A stretch of 39,812 bases of DNA from Gemmatimonadota bacterium. GTDB taxonomy: Bacteria > Gemmatimonadota > Gemmatimonadetes > Longimicrobiales > Gaopeijiaceae. Where the stretch lies: assembly GCA_022822445.1 (NCBI GenBank), contig JAJEBR010000126.1, positions 1 through 39,812 on the forward strand, read 5' to 3'. A model generated the notes under the pieces. That model worked only from the letters and a program-made list of their open reading frames with translations. It was not told where the DNA came from and searched no databases. The first letter of the stretch is position 1. Each line of letters opens with the position of its first letter. Shown here piece by piece: positions 31,900-39,812 of this stretch. Made by a program: the position numbers and the translations under genes.

Positions 31900-33327
31900 T
31901 TACTTCCTAAGGCCAGCCGTGGGCAGGTAGTGCGTGGCCCGGCCCCGTCCGCCTTCGCGCAGAAAACCCAGCTCCACGAGCAGGCCCAGCTCGCGTCGCA
32001 CGACCGGATAGCTGATCTCGAAGATCTTCTGGTAGTCCGCGCTGCGCAGCTCCGAGCGCTGTCCGAAGTGCTCGCGCAGCCTGGGCACGCGCTCCTCGAG
32101 GAACCACCTCGTGGAGTCGAGGTCGGCCGTAAGGTAGTAGACGGGAGCACGGGCGTCACCGATGAACTCGGGCGTGACGATGTCCCGGTCGACCAGTTCC
32201 CCGATGCGCTGCCCCGCTTCGTGCTCGGTTACGGCGTTGAGCCGGCGATATTCCCCCCGCGTGAACCCGTCCGGGCGCGCGAGCAGCATCCGCCGCTGAT
32301 CGGGGCCGATGCCGAGCCCGCCCACGACGTGCTTCCACCCGGGTCCGGCGGGGGCGACCTCGGGCTCGTTGTGCAGACTGACCGTGAAGGCGCCCGCGCG
32401 CGCCGTGAAGCGGGGTTCCATGAGAAGGCTCTTCTTCATCTCCGCGAACATGCGCGCGAGTCCGAGCCCCTCGCCGCCCATGTGCCCCGCGGCCACCAGG
32501 ACCCGCACCAGGAGTGGATTGCGCGTGGCGTGCGCCGCCGTGCCGCTCTTCACTTCGTGCACCGTGGCGCCCTCCGCGAGCAGCCCCGGGCTCGACACCT
32601 CCACGCGGTCGTCGTAGAACACCACCTCGGTCTCACTCCTCGCACGTTCGTAGTCCCGGTGCGCGATTGCGTTGACCAGCGCTTCGCCAAGCGCACCGAC
32701 GGGGTACTCCGGCATGTCGGCCAGCAGCAGGTCGCGCAGCGGCTCGGACCGCCGGCACTGCTCTTCGATCAGTCCAAGCCCCCTGGGGACCGCCTGTGCA
32801 AGCGGTGGGTCGGCGTGCCCGATCCAGGTCGTGCTCTGGCGCTGGCCGAGGATGCGCGCGGTTCCGGCGACCCGCATCACCCGGATGCCGGCGCCCGGGT
32901 GCCAGTTGCGGGCCGGGGGCCGCCCGAAGAGCAGGAGTGCGGCGTTGGTAATCCCCCAATCGGGGGCTGTCCCCGTGATCAGGCCGAAGCGGTGCAGGAT
33001 CTCAACGGCGGGCTCGGTGTCCCGGTCGGGTTCGCGGTCCCGGTCGGGTTCGCGGTCCCGGGCGAGTACGCCGTCCCGGTCGGGTTCGCCGTCCACGGCA
33101 GGTTCGCCGCCCGCGCCGGCAGCGCCGAGGAACGATTGCACCAGCCCCGGATCGAGATCGTCAATCCCGGCGTCCGGCCTGATGCGCTGCCCGTAGTCCA
33201 AATCCACGTCCTCTGCTTCCCGATGGGTCACGATCCGCTGGTGCAAAGTACAATCAAACGCGGGTCGTGAAATGATCGATAGGTGATACCGATGATGAGG
33301 TTCCCTGTTCCGTCCGCGAAAGATCAC
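31900..33327 (-). CDS. COG2865-type ATPase-like regulator lacking its AlbA domain
   Basis: A 475-residue frame. Residues from about 118 carry the family core: 'DWGITNAALLLFGRPPARNW', 'YPVGALGEALVNAIAHRDYE' (HATPase_c_4 N-box), 'EVVFYDDRVEVSSPGLLAEG', 'TRNPLLVRVLVAAGHM' and 'EGLGLARMFAEMKKSLL', followed by two winged-helix segments and 'YQKIFEISYPVVRRELGLLV'. The usual N-terminal AlbA_2 domain is missing; the first 50 residues are unlike the family, so the gene is truncated or starts later (for example GTG 33231). A five-unit repeat (33019-33108) inserts 'GEPDRDGVLARDREPDRD' before the core. The GTG at 33327 overlaps the ABC gene stop (GTGA), so it is coupled to the exporter. Confidence 0.65.
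   Translation of the reverse strand: MIFRGRNREPHHRYHLSIISRPAFDCTLHQRIVTHREAEDVDLDYGQRIRPDAGIDDLDPGLVQSFLGAAGAGGEPAVDGEPDRDGVLARDREPDRDREPDRDTEPAVEILHRFGLITGTAPDWGITNAALLLFGRPPARNWHPGAGIRVMRVAGTARILGQRQSTTWIGHADPPLAQAVPRGLGLIEEQCRRSEPLRDLLLADMPEYPVGALGEALVNAIAHRDYERARSETEVVFYDDRVEVSSPGLLAEGATVHEVKSGTAAHATRNPLLVRVLVAAGHMGGEGLGLARMFAEMKKSLLMEPRFTARAGAFTVSLHNEPEVAPAGPGWKHVVGGLGIGPDQRRMLLARPDGFTRGEYRRLNAVTEHEAGQRIGELVDRDIVTPEFIGDARAPVYYLTADLDSTRWFLEERVPRLREHFGQRSELRSADYQKIFEISYPVVRRELGLLVELGFLREGGRGRATHYLPTAGLRK
33019..33108 (-). repeat. 18-bp tandem repeat in the COG2865-like gene
   Basis: Five 18-base units run from 33019: units 1 and 2 are identical (GTCCCGGTCGGGTTCGCG on the plus strand), unit 4 differs by one base, units 3 and 5 are degenerate. 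On the coding strand each unit gives six residues of the REPDRD or GEPDRD kind, an acidic and basic alternating linker. Confidence 0.8.
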
Positions 33328-35213
33328 GCAGCCGCGCCGACGAACTGGAGTTCGTGGAGTCGGCGGTAGAGCCCTTCGCGCTCAAGGAGCTGATCGTGCG
33401 TCCCCTCCTCGACCAGCCTGCCCCCGTGCATCACCAGTATGCGGTCCGCGCCCTGCACCGTCGAGAGGCGGTGGGCGATGACGAGGCAGGTCCGGCCCCG
33501 CATCAGGCGGTCGGTGGCCTCCTCGATGCGGGCTTCGATCTCGGAGTCGACGGAGCTGGTGGCCTCGTCCAGCACGAGGATCGCGGGGTCGAAGGCCAGG
33601 GCGCGGGCGAAGGAGAGCAGCTGCCGCTCGCCGACCGAAAGGCGTGCGCCGCGCTCGCCGAGGGGCTGGGAGGAGCGTTCGGGGAGCCGCTCCACGAACG
33701 GAGTGGCCCCGACGGCGTCCAGGGCCGCCGCCACGGCGTCGCCGTCGATCTCCTCCGCACCCAGCTTCACGTTGTACTCCACCGATTGGCTGAAGAGGAA
33801 GATGTCCTGCAGGACCAGCCCGATTCGTTCGCGCAGGTCCTCCATGCGGAGCCGCTCGATCGGGACTCCGTCCACCGTAATCCGTCCCCGCTGGGGTTCG
33901 TAGAATCGCATCAGCAGGTTGATGATGGTCGTCTTCCCGGCCCCCGTGTGCCCCACGATCGCCATCTTCTGGCCCGGCGCGACCGTGAACGAAAGGTCCT
34001 GGATCACCCATTCGGGCTCGCCGTCGCCCGGCTCGCGCTCCGGCCCGCCCGCCCCGCCCGGCTCGCCCGGCCCGCCAGCCCCCTCGCGGCCCCCATCGCC
34101 CGCGCGGCCCCCATCGCCCTCATCCCGTCCCCCGTACGCGAACCACACGTTCTCGAAGCGGATCTCGCCGCGCGTGCCCGCTGGCAGCGCCGCCGGCGCC
34201 TCCGCGTCCCGGATCGCCGGCTCCCTGTCCAGCAGCCGAAAGATCCGCTCGGACGACGCCATCGCCCCCTGCAGGAGGTTGTACTTCTCCGAGAGGTCCT
34301 GGATCGGGCGGAAAAAGCGGCGCGCGTAGTCGAGGAATGCCGCCAGCACGCCGATCGTCACCGCGCCCTGGACCAGCGCGCCGCCCCCGTACCAGATGAT
34401 CAGCGCCAGCGCCACCGCGGTGAAGAGCTGGATGACGGGGAAGAAGAGCGCGTAGTAGGTGATCGAGCGCAGGTGCGCGCCGAGATACTCGTCGTCGAGG
34501 TCCTTGAAGCGCTCCAGGTCGGCGCCCTCCCGGTTGAAGAGCTGCACCACCCGGATCCCGGTGAAGCGCTCATGCAGAAAGGCGTTCAGGCGGGCGAGGC
34601 GCACGCGGATGTCGCGGTACGCCGACCGGATCCGCGACCGGAAGACGAACGCCGCGTAGGCGACGAAGGGGAGCACGCTGAAGGTGACCAGCGCGAGCTG
34701 CCAGTCCATCTGCAGCATCGCCGCGACGATGAAGAACAGGATGAAGAGATCCCCGAATACCGTCACCAGCCCCGAGCTGAAGAGCTCGTTCAGCGTCTCC
34801 ACGTCCGAGGTCACCCGGGTCATCAGCCGGCCGACCGGGTTGCGGTCGTAGAAGGCCAGGTCCAGCCGCTGCAGCTTCCGGAAGATCTGGGTGCGCAGGT
34901 CGTACATGACCCGCTGCCCCAGCCAGGTGGTGACGATGGCCTGCGCGTACTGGAAGACGAAGACGAGGACCGTCGCCCCCAGGAAGAGGATGGCCAGCAG
35001 CGCCAGCTGGCGGCCGTCGCCCAACGGGATCGCCTCGTCGAGCGCGATCTTGGTGAGGTACGGGCCGACCACCGCGAACCCGGACGCCAGCATCAGCAGC
35101 GCGATCGCCCCCGCCACCGGCCACCGGTAGGGCTTCAGATAGCGCAGCAGCCGGGCCATGAGGCGCGAATCGTACGCCTTCCCGAGGACCTCCTCTTCGT
35201 AGCCGCTGTGCAT
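33324..35213 (-). CDS. ABC exporter, fused permease and ATPase
   Basis: A 629-residue half-transporter. Six membrane helices lie in residues 1-310, with coupling-helix motifs 'FYDRNPVGRLMTRVTSDVET' and 'FTGIRVVQLFNREGADLERF'. In the ATPase domain Walker A is VGHTGAGKTT (about 419-428), the signature is RLSVGERQLLS, Walker B is AILVLDEATSSVDSE, and the switch His is in VIAHRLSTV. An insertion of about 40 residues, Gly/Glu/Asp/Pro-rich, lies between 'NVWFAYGG' and 'WVIQDLSFTVAPG' (34018-34134), right after the A-loop Tyr. The protein should dimerise and export lipids, drugs or peptides. It is coupled to the downstream gene by a GTGA overlap. Confidence 0.92.
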   Translation of the reverse strand: MHSGYEEEVLGKAYDSRLMARLLRYLKPYRWPVAGAIALLMLASGFAVVGPYLTKIALDEAIPLGDGRQLALLAILFLGATVLVFVFQYAQAIVTTWLGQRVMYDLRTQIFRKLQRLDLAFYDRNPVGRLMTRVTSDVETLNELFSSGLVTVFGDLFILFFIVAAMLQMDWQLALVTFSVLPFVAYAAFVFRSRIRSAYRDIRVRLARLNAFLHERFTGIRVVQLFNREGADLERFKDLDDEYLGAHLRSITYYALFFPVIQLFTAVALALIIWYGGGALVQGAVTIGVLAAFLDYARRFFRPIQDLSEKYNLLQGAMASSERIFRLLDREPAIRDAEAPAALPAGTRGEIRFENVWFAYGGRDEGDGGRAGDGGREGAGGPGEPGGAGGPEREPGDGEPEWVIQDLSFTVAPGQKMAIVGHTGAGKTTIINLLMRFYEPQRGRITVDGVPIERLRMEDLRERIGLVLQDIFLFSQSVEYNVKLGAEEIDGDAVAAALDAVGATPFVERLPERSSQPLGERGARLSVGERQLLSFARALAFDPAILVLDEATSSVDSEIEARIEEATDRLMRGRTCLVIAHRLSTVQGADRILVMHGGRLVEEGTHDQLLEREGLYRRLHELQFVGAAA

Positions 35214-35293
35214 GTTCGTCGCTTACGGCGGTGTGGTGGAGCACGCGGCGGATCGCCATCGGCAGTGAGCGCGAAAGTCCGCCACGGCCCGGC

Positions 35294-36361
35294 TCAGATC
35301 GTGCCGGCCGCGATCTGGTCGAGACCGTCCAGAAGCCGCTGCATCCGGTCCCATGGCGCCACGGTGGCCCTCAGGCCGTTTCCAAGGGCCGTGGGGCCAC
35401 GGAAAGGACGCACCCGTACCCCTACCCGTTCGAGCCGACCGGCTACGTCGTCGAGCACTTCCTCTTCGCGGAGGATGAAGATGAAGTTGGTCGCCGACCG
35501 GGGCACCTCGTAGCCGCGGTGGCGGAGCGCGTCCCGCACCCGCTCGCGGTTGGCCCTCGTTTCGGCGATCGTCTCCGCCAGCCACGGCGAATCGCTGGAG
35601 ATGGCCGCCGCCGCCGCCCAGCTCGTCACGCTGGTGACCACGAAGGGGCCGCGCGCCTTGTCGACTTCGAGCACCAGCGACGGGCTCGCCACCCCGTAAC
35701 CGGCCCTCAGCCCGGCCAGTCCGTACGCCTTGGACAGCGTCTTCACGCAGATCGTGCGCTCGGCGCCCAGCGCCATCTCGAAGGGGGTGCGGTCCTCCGG
35801 CTCCCGGTTGTACTCGCCGTAGGCCTCGTCGAGGATCAGGACGCTGCCCACCGCCTCGGTCCGCTCCTGCACGGCCCGGAGCCAGTCGTCGGGGAGCGCC
35901 ATGCCGGTCGGGTTGCCCGGGTTGGCCACGAAGACGATCGCGGGCTCGGAGCCGGCGAACCCCTCCGGGTCGTCGAGCGCGTCGTGCCACTGGACCGCGA
36001 CCGGGACGTGCCCGTTCATCTGCGCGAGCATCCCCGCGGCGGGCCATCCCGGGTCGAGGAAGCGCATCGTGGTGGGAGCGACCGCGCGCATCAGCATGTC
36101 GAGTACGCCGGTCCCTCCGGCGCCGGTCGTGACGTGGCCGGGGGTGATCCCGAGCAGGGCCGCGACCGCGTCCGTGAAGCGTTCGGAGTAGCTCCCCGGG
36201 TACTCGGAGGCCGCGGCCGTTCCCGAGCCCGCCAGCACCTCGAGCGCCGCCGGGTGGGCGCCCCAGAGGTTGCGGTTGTCGCCCAGGTCGGCCGCGATCG
36301 GCGACCGTTCCGGCAGGTAGCGGGCGAGAGTCTCGTAGTCGGTGCGGGGGTAGATGTCCAT
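35294..36361 (-). CDS. Histidinol-phosphate aminotransferase-like PLP enzyme
   Basis: A 355-residue fold-type I aminotransferase from ATG 36361 (MDIYPRTDYETLARYLPE), with AGGA about 8 bases upstream. Marks are 'DLGDNRNLWGAHPAALEVL' (typical N-terminus), 'PGHVTTGAGGTGVLDMLMRA', 'ANPGNPTGMALPDDWLRAV', 'VLILDEAYGEYN' with the pyridoxal Asp, and the PLP lysine in 'KTLSKAYGLAGLRAGY'. It resembles HisC in overall order. CobD-like decarboxylases are related, so the substrate cannot be fixed. It starts 200 bases from the divergent uvrA; no his genes are adjacent. Confidence 0.8.
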   Translation of the reverse strand: MDIYPRTDYETLARYLPERSPIAADLGDNRNLWGAHPAALEVLAGSGTAAASEYPGSYSERFTDAVAALLGITPGHVTTGAGGTGVLDMLMRAVAPTTMRFLDPGWPAAGMLAQMNGHVPVAVQWHDALDDPEGFAGSEPAIVFVANPGNPTGMALPDDWLRAVQERTEAVGSVLILDEAYGEYNREPEDRTPFEMALGAERTICVKTLSKAYGLAGLRAGYGVASPSLVLEVDKARGPFVVTSVTSWAAAAAISSDSPWLAETIAETRANRERVRDALRHRGYEVPRSATNFIFILREEEVLDDVAGRLERVGVRVRPFRGPTALGNGLRATVAPWDRMQRLLDGLDQIAAGTI

Positions 36362-36561
36362 TGCCAACGGTCCTGTGGCGATAGATTTGACGGGGACGCC
36401 GCTCGCGAGCGCGCACCATGGCCGTTCCACGCTCGGGGAAATCGCGTTTTCCCGCAACGGCCAGCAGTCCGCGGGAACCGGCGCGGGGCCGCCGTCCGGG
36501 CCTCATCCGGTTCCGCCGCAGCCTGCCCGACCCGAACGTGTCCGGGGGCCAGCAAGGGTTG

Positions 36562-39500
36562 ATGAACGAGCCGATTCGCATCAGGGGAGCGCGCCAGCAC
36601 AACCTGAAGGGGATCGACCTCGACCTGCCCCGCCGCGCGCTCACCGTGATCACCGGCCCCTCGGGATCCGGCAAGTCCTCGCTCGCGCTCGACACCCTCT
36701 TCGCCGCGGGCCAGCGGCGCTACGTCGAAGCGCTCTCCACCTACGCGAAACAGTTCCTCGACCGCCTCGACAAACCCGACGTCGACCGCATCGAAGGACT
36801 CCCGCCCGCGGTCGCGATCGAGCAGCGCAACCCCGCCACCTCGAGCCGCTCCACCGTCGGCACCGCGACCGAGGTGTATGACTACCTGCGCCTCCTCTTT
36901 GCCCGGGCGGGGCGCACGCACTGCCCCGACTGCGGCGACGAGGTGCGGCCCGACACGGTCACCAGCGCGGTCGACCGGGTGGCCGCGCTGCCGCCGGGGA
37001 CGCGGTTCATGGTGGCCTTTCCGCTGCGCCGGAGCGGCGAGGTGTCGCACCGGCAGGTGGCGGAGAACCTGCGGGCGCTGGGGTTCGCGCGGGTGCTGGC
37101 GGACGGCGTGCCGGCGGAGCTGGAGGAGGTGCTTGGGGAAGCGGAGCTGGACCGCGGGCCGGAGGAGGAGGCCGGTGAGCCGGTGGCGGAAGCGACGGCG
37201 GATCTCGCCACCAGCAGGGAAGTGATGGTGGTGGTCGACAGGATGAAGGTGCCCGGGAAGCCCGACCGGGAGTGGGGCGATCGGCTGGCGGACTCGCTGG
37301 CGACGTGCTTTCGCGAGGGGGAAGGGGAGGCAGCGGTGATCCCCGCGGGTGTGCGCGTCGGGGTGGGCGCGGCCGCGCGGGGAGCCCGAGCTCCTGCGGA
37401 CGCGTTGGACGGGACGGACGGGATGGTGGGGACGGCCGGGGACCCCGAAGCCGGCGGGACCCTCCGCTTCACCGAGGCATTCCGCTGCCCGCGCCACCCC
37501 GACCGGGTCTTCCTGAAGCCGGAGCCCAAGCTGTTCTCCTTCAACAATCCCTACGGCAGCTGTCCGGCGTGCACCGGCTTCGGCGCGACGCTCGAATACG
37601 ACCCCGATCTGGTGGTCCCCGATCCGGGCCGGTCGATCGACGACGGGGCGGTGGATCCCTGGGCCAAGCCGCGCTACGGAAGCGAGCGGTCGGCGCTGCG
37701 CCGGTTTGCGGTTCGCGAGGGCGTCTCCAGCTACACGCCGTGGCGGGAGCTGCCCGGCTCCTTCCGCGAGGCCGTCCTCTACGGGAAGGGTTCCTTCGGC
37801 GGTGTGATGGGGTTCCTCGTGTCCAGGGAACCGAAGCGGTACAAGCAGTACATCCGCATCTTCCTGCGCCAGTACCAGCGTCCGCTGCCGTGCCGTGCGT
37901 GCGGCGGGTCGCGCCTGCGGCCGGAGGCGGGCCATGTGACCGTCGGCGGCGCCACCATCGGCACCGTGAGCGACATGCCGATCGAGGAGTTGCCGGCTTG
38001 GTTGGCCGGGCTCGAACTGCGTCCGATGGAGGCGCAGATCGCGGCCCCGATCCTCAGGGAGCTGACGGCGCGGACCGGTTTCCTGGTGGACGTGGGACTG
38101 GGTTACCTGACGCTGGGCCGGCAGATGCGCACCCTGTCGGGCGGCGAGGCGCAGCGGATCTCGCTGGCCAACTCGCTCGGATCCCGGCTGGTGGACACCC
38201 TCTACGTGCTCGACGAGCCGTCCGTGGGCCTGCACCCCAGGGACATCGACGCGCTGCTCGCGCTCCTGAAGCGGCTGCGCGACGGGGGCAACTCGGTCGT
38301 GGTCGTGGAGCACAACGCCGCCGCGATCCGCGCCGCCGACCACGTGGTCGAGCTGGGGCCGGCCGCGGGAGACCGGGGCGGAGAGGTCGTTTTCGAGGGG
38401 TCTCCGGAGGTTTTGACAGATTCTTTGACAAATACCGGGCACTATCTGTCACAAAATCTGTCAAAAGAGGGTTCGAAGGGGCGGAAGCGGCCGGTGGACG
38501 GGGCGCGGATCCGTCTCCAGGGCGCCACGCTCCACAACCTGCGCGGGGCCGACGCCGAGTTCCCGGTGGGTGTAATGACGGTCGTCACGGGCGTGTCGGG
38601 GTCGGGGAAGTCGACGCTGGTGCACGACATCCTCTACCGCGCGCTCGAGCGGGAGCTGAAGGGCGGCCGGACCTCGGCGAAGGAGCACCTGGGCGAAGCC
38701 GTCGGCTCGTACGCCTCGCTCACGGGGCTGGAGTACATCGACGATATCGTGCTGATCGACCAGAGCCCCATCGGCCGGACGCCGCGCTCGAATCCCGTCA
38801 CCTACATCAGGGGATGGAGCGAGATCCGGCGCATCTTCGCGAGCGAGCCGGCCGCGCGGAAGGCTGGGCTGGACGCCCGCAGCTTCTCGTTCAATGTGAA
38901 GGGCGGGCGCTGCGAGGAGTGCTCGGGCGCGGGGTCGGTGCGCGTCGAGATGGTGTTCATGGCCGACATCCACGTCCCCTGCGAGGCCTGCGGAGGAAAG
39001 CGCTACCGGCCCGAGGTGCTGGAGGTGAAGGTCCGCGGCCACAGTGTGGACGACGTACTGGACTTCACGGTTGACCGCGCGATGCGCTTCTTCGTGCGCG
39101 AGCCGAAGCTGGGGCAGGCGCTGTGGCATCTGCAGCAGGTCGGGCTGGGGTACCTGCGGCTGGGGCAGCCGGCTCCGCATCTGTCGGGTGGCGAGGCGCA
39201 GAGGCTGAAGATTGCGCGGGAGCTGATCGGGGCGGCGGGGAAGAGGCGGCGGGGGGGCGGGGTTGGGGGGGGCGGCCGGCCGGGTCGGCCAGGTCGGGCG
39301 GGTGGTGGCCGCGGGCGACGCGGGTCCCATGGAGGCACGGCGGGAAGAGGGCCGGGTGGGATGAGCCGCGTGCGTGGGACGGTCGGGTCGCGCAAGCTCT
39401 ACATCCTCGACGAGCCGACGACCGGCCTCTCGGGGCAGGATGTTGCGCAGTTGCTCAGAGTGCTGCGCAAGCTGGTGCGGGCGGGGAACACGCTGGTGGT

Positions 39501-39666
39501 GGTGGAGCATGATCTGGACGTGATCCGCGCGGCGGACTGGGTGGTGGATCTGGGGCCGGGCGCGGGGATGCACGGCGGCGAGGTGGTGGCGATGGGGCGG
39601 CCGGAGGACGTGGCGACGGTGCCGGAGAGCGTGACGGGGCGGTTTCTGGGGGATGGGTGGGCGTGA
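36562..39666 (+). CDS. uvrA: UvrA excinuclease subunit with inserts
   Basis: A 1034-residue UvrA, about 90 longer than common. The damage sensor of nucleotide excision repair. The ATG at 36562 has AAGG upstream. Order: Walker A1 GPSGSGKSS (about 32), 'YAKQFLDRLDKPDVDRIEGL', CPDCGDE, UvrB-binding region, 'FNNPYGSCPACTGFGA', signature 1 'LSGGEAQRISLANSLGS' (about 527), 'YVLDEPSVGLHPRD', Walker A2 GVSGSGKST (about 677), zinc site 'GGRCEECSGAGSVRVEMVFM' and 'VPCEACGGKRY', signature 2 'LSGGEAQRLKIARELIG' (about 874), then Walker B 'LYILDEPTTGLSGQDVAQLL'. Oddities: a Gly/Arg-rich insert of about 50 residues between signature 2 and Walker B (39235-39393), and Ser-Gly-Gln in place of the usual His-x-x after 'TTGL'. 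The linker holds a 56-bp palindrome. It could be a specialised paralogue. Confidence 0.9.
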   Translation: MNEPIRIRGARQHNLKGIDLDLPRRALTVITGPSGSGKSSLALDTLFAAGQRRYVEALSTYAKQFLDRLDKPDVDRIEGLPPAVAIEQRNPATSSRSTVGTATEVYDYLRLLFARAGRTHCPDCGDEVRPDTVTSAVDRVAALPPGTRFMVAFPLRRSGEVSHRQVAENLRALGFARVLADGVPAELEEVLGEAELDRGPEEEAGEPVAEATADLATSREVMVVVDRMKVPGKPDREWGDRLADSLATCFREGEGEAAVIPAGVRVGVGAAARGARAPADALDGTDGMVGTAGDPEAGGTLRFTEAFRCPRHPDRVFLKPEPKLFSFNNPYGSCPACTGFGATLEYDPDLVVPDPGRSIDDGAVDPWAKPRYGSERSALRRFAVREGVSSYTPWRELPGSFREAVLYGKGSFGGVMGFLVSREPKRYKQYIRIFLRQYQRPLPCRACGGSRLRPEAGHVTVGGATIGTVSDMPIEELPAWLAGLELRPMEAQIAAPILRELTARTGFLVDVGLGYLTLGRQMRTLSGGEAQRISLANSLGSRLVDTLYVLDEPSVGLHPRDIDALLALLKRLRDGGNSVVVVEHNAAAIRAADHVVELGPAAGDRGGEVVFEGSPEVLTDSLTNTGHYLSQNLSKEGSKGRKRPVDGARIRLQGATLHNLRGADAEFPVGVMTVVTGVSGSGKSTLVHDILYRALERELKGGRTSAKEHLGEAVGSYASLTGLEYIDDIVLIDQSPIGRTPRSNPVTYIRGWSEIRRIFASEPAARKAGLDARSFSFNVKGGRCEECSGAGSVRVEMVFMADIHVPCEACGGKRYRPEVLEVKVRGHSVDDVLDFTVDRAMRFFVREPKLGQALWHLQQVGLGYLRLGQPAPHLSGGEAQRLKIARELIGAAGKRRRGGGVGGGGRPGRPGRAGGGRGRRGSHGGTAGRGPGGMSRVRGTVGSRKLYILDEPTTGLSGQDVAQLLRVLRKLVRAGNTLVVVEHDLDVIRAADWVVDLGPGAGMHGGEVVAMGRPEDVATVPESVTGRFLGDGWA
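38411..38466. repeat. 56-bp near-perfect palindrome inside uvrA
   Basis: TTTTGACAGATT (38411-38422) pairs exactly with AATCTGTCAAAA (38455-38466). The next 12 bases also pair with three mismatches, so the arms match at 21 of 24 positions around a GC-containing centre at 38438. It is AT-rich inside a GC-rich gene. In frame it encodes the linker 'LTDSLTNTGHYLSQNLSKE' that joins the two ATPase halves. Confidence 0.85.
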
Positions 39667-39812
39667 GGGGGGGGAGGGGGGTGGGGGGGGGGGGGGGGGC
39701 GGGGGGGGGGGGGGGGGCGGGGGGGGTAGATTGCGCGGGGGGGCCGCGGGGGGGGTTACCGTGGGGGGGGCGCGCGGAATCGCCGGAGGACGCGGTGGCG
39801 CGCTTCCTGGGC
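39667..39812 (+). other. Poly-G tract and window end
   Basis: From 39667 to about 39768 the sequence is almost only G with few other bases. It contains long G runs, for example 39691-39699 and 39701-39717, unlike anything else here. The last bases (39774-39812) read in frame as ESPEDAVARFLG, resembling the UvrA C-terminal 'PEDVATVPESVTGRFLG'. This suggests low-quality sequence at a contig end with an alternative copy of the uvrA 3' end, or a true degenerate duplication. I see no gene. Confidence 0.55.

Noticed and set aside
39667-39768. The poly-G tract as a G-quadruplex regulatory element or telomere
   Set aside because: Length, lack of regular spacing and position at the window end fit a sequencing artefact better.

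Overview
The window is high-GC bacterial DNA, apart from short AT-rich regulatory or repeat patches. The gene set is typical of a Gram-negative, free-living or host-associated bacterium, and I infer Gemmatimonadota or a close relative. The reasons are several lipoprotein-like six-bladed beta-propellers carrying a 'DSAGxRIV' motif, a giant secreted Asp-box propeller of the VPS10/sortilin type, a complete Bat aerotolerance operon, a TonB-dependent receptor, and a leucyl-tRNA synthetase with an HVGN-type signature. The assignment to phylum is inference; no rRNA gene is present.

Layout. Bases 1-2353 are the remains of a mobilizable element: an oriT-like dyad region, mobC, a relaxase broken by one missing base, and a split small gene. 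Bases 2354-2730 are mostly non-coding. Bases 2731-9788 carry exported proteins: a decayed propeller, the 1095-residue Asp-box propeller, and a three-gene overlapping operon (propeller, DUF4097-like solenoid, small secreted protein). Bases 9858-13543 on the minus strand carry a DUF4143-type ATPase with a long dyad over its start codon, a broken propeller and an intact paralogue. Bases 13678-22673 are the Bat operon: MoxR ATPase, DUF58, BatD-like protein, BatA, BatB, BatC, BatD, BatE. Bases 22720-36361 on the minus strand carry a TonB receptor, transketolase, LeuRS, an aminopeptidase/SPFH pair, an AlbA-less COG2865-like regulator coupled to an ABC exporter, and an aminotransferase. Divergent from the last is uvrA, followed by a poly-G tail at the window end that looks artefactual.

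Main discovery candidate. A 39-bp AT-rich element occurs five times (2637, 15602, 17633, 19795 on plus; 21873 on minus). Four of the five sit in the Bat operon, one at every gene junction there with a gap larger than about 40 nt, or in the 5' coding region where genes overlap. All five copies share the ACATGAC core followed by TTT-N-GT, and one contains a perfect 18-bp palindrome. In two cases the element appears to terminate the old gene start and to supply a new ATG. In a third it is read in frame between the n-region and h-region of a signal peptide. It could be a repeated operator that splits the operon into independently controlled units, or a small mobile palindromic repeat. A different 56-bp near-perfect palindrome is embedded in frame in the uvrA linker.

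How the genes work together. MoxR and the VWA proteins BatA and BatB form an envelope-stress complex in the inner membrane, with BatC and BatE (TPR) and BatD on the periplasmic side. Transketolase, LeuRS, the aminotransferase and UvrA are housekeeping. Several ORFs are broken by single-base shifts, and only read data can separate real decay from consensus error.
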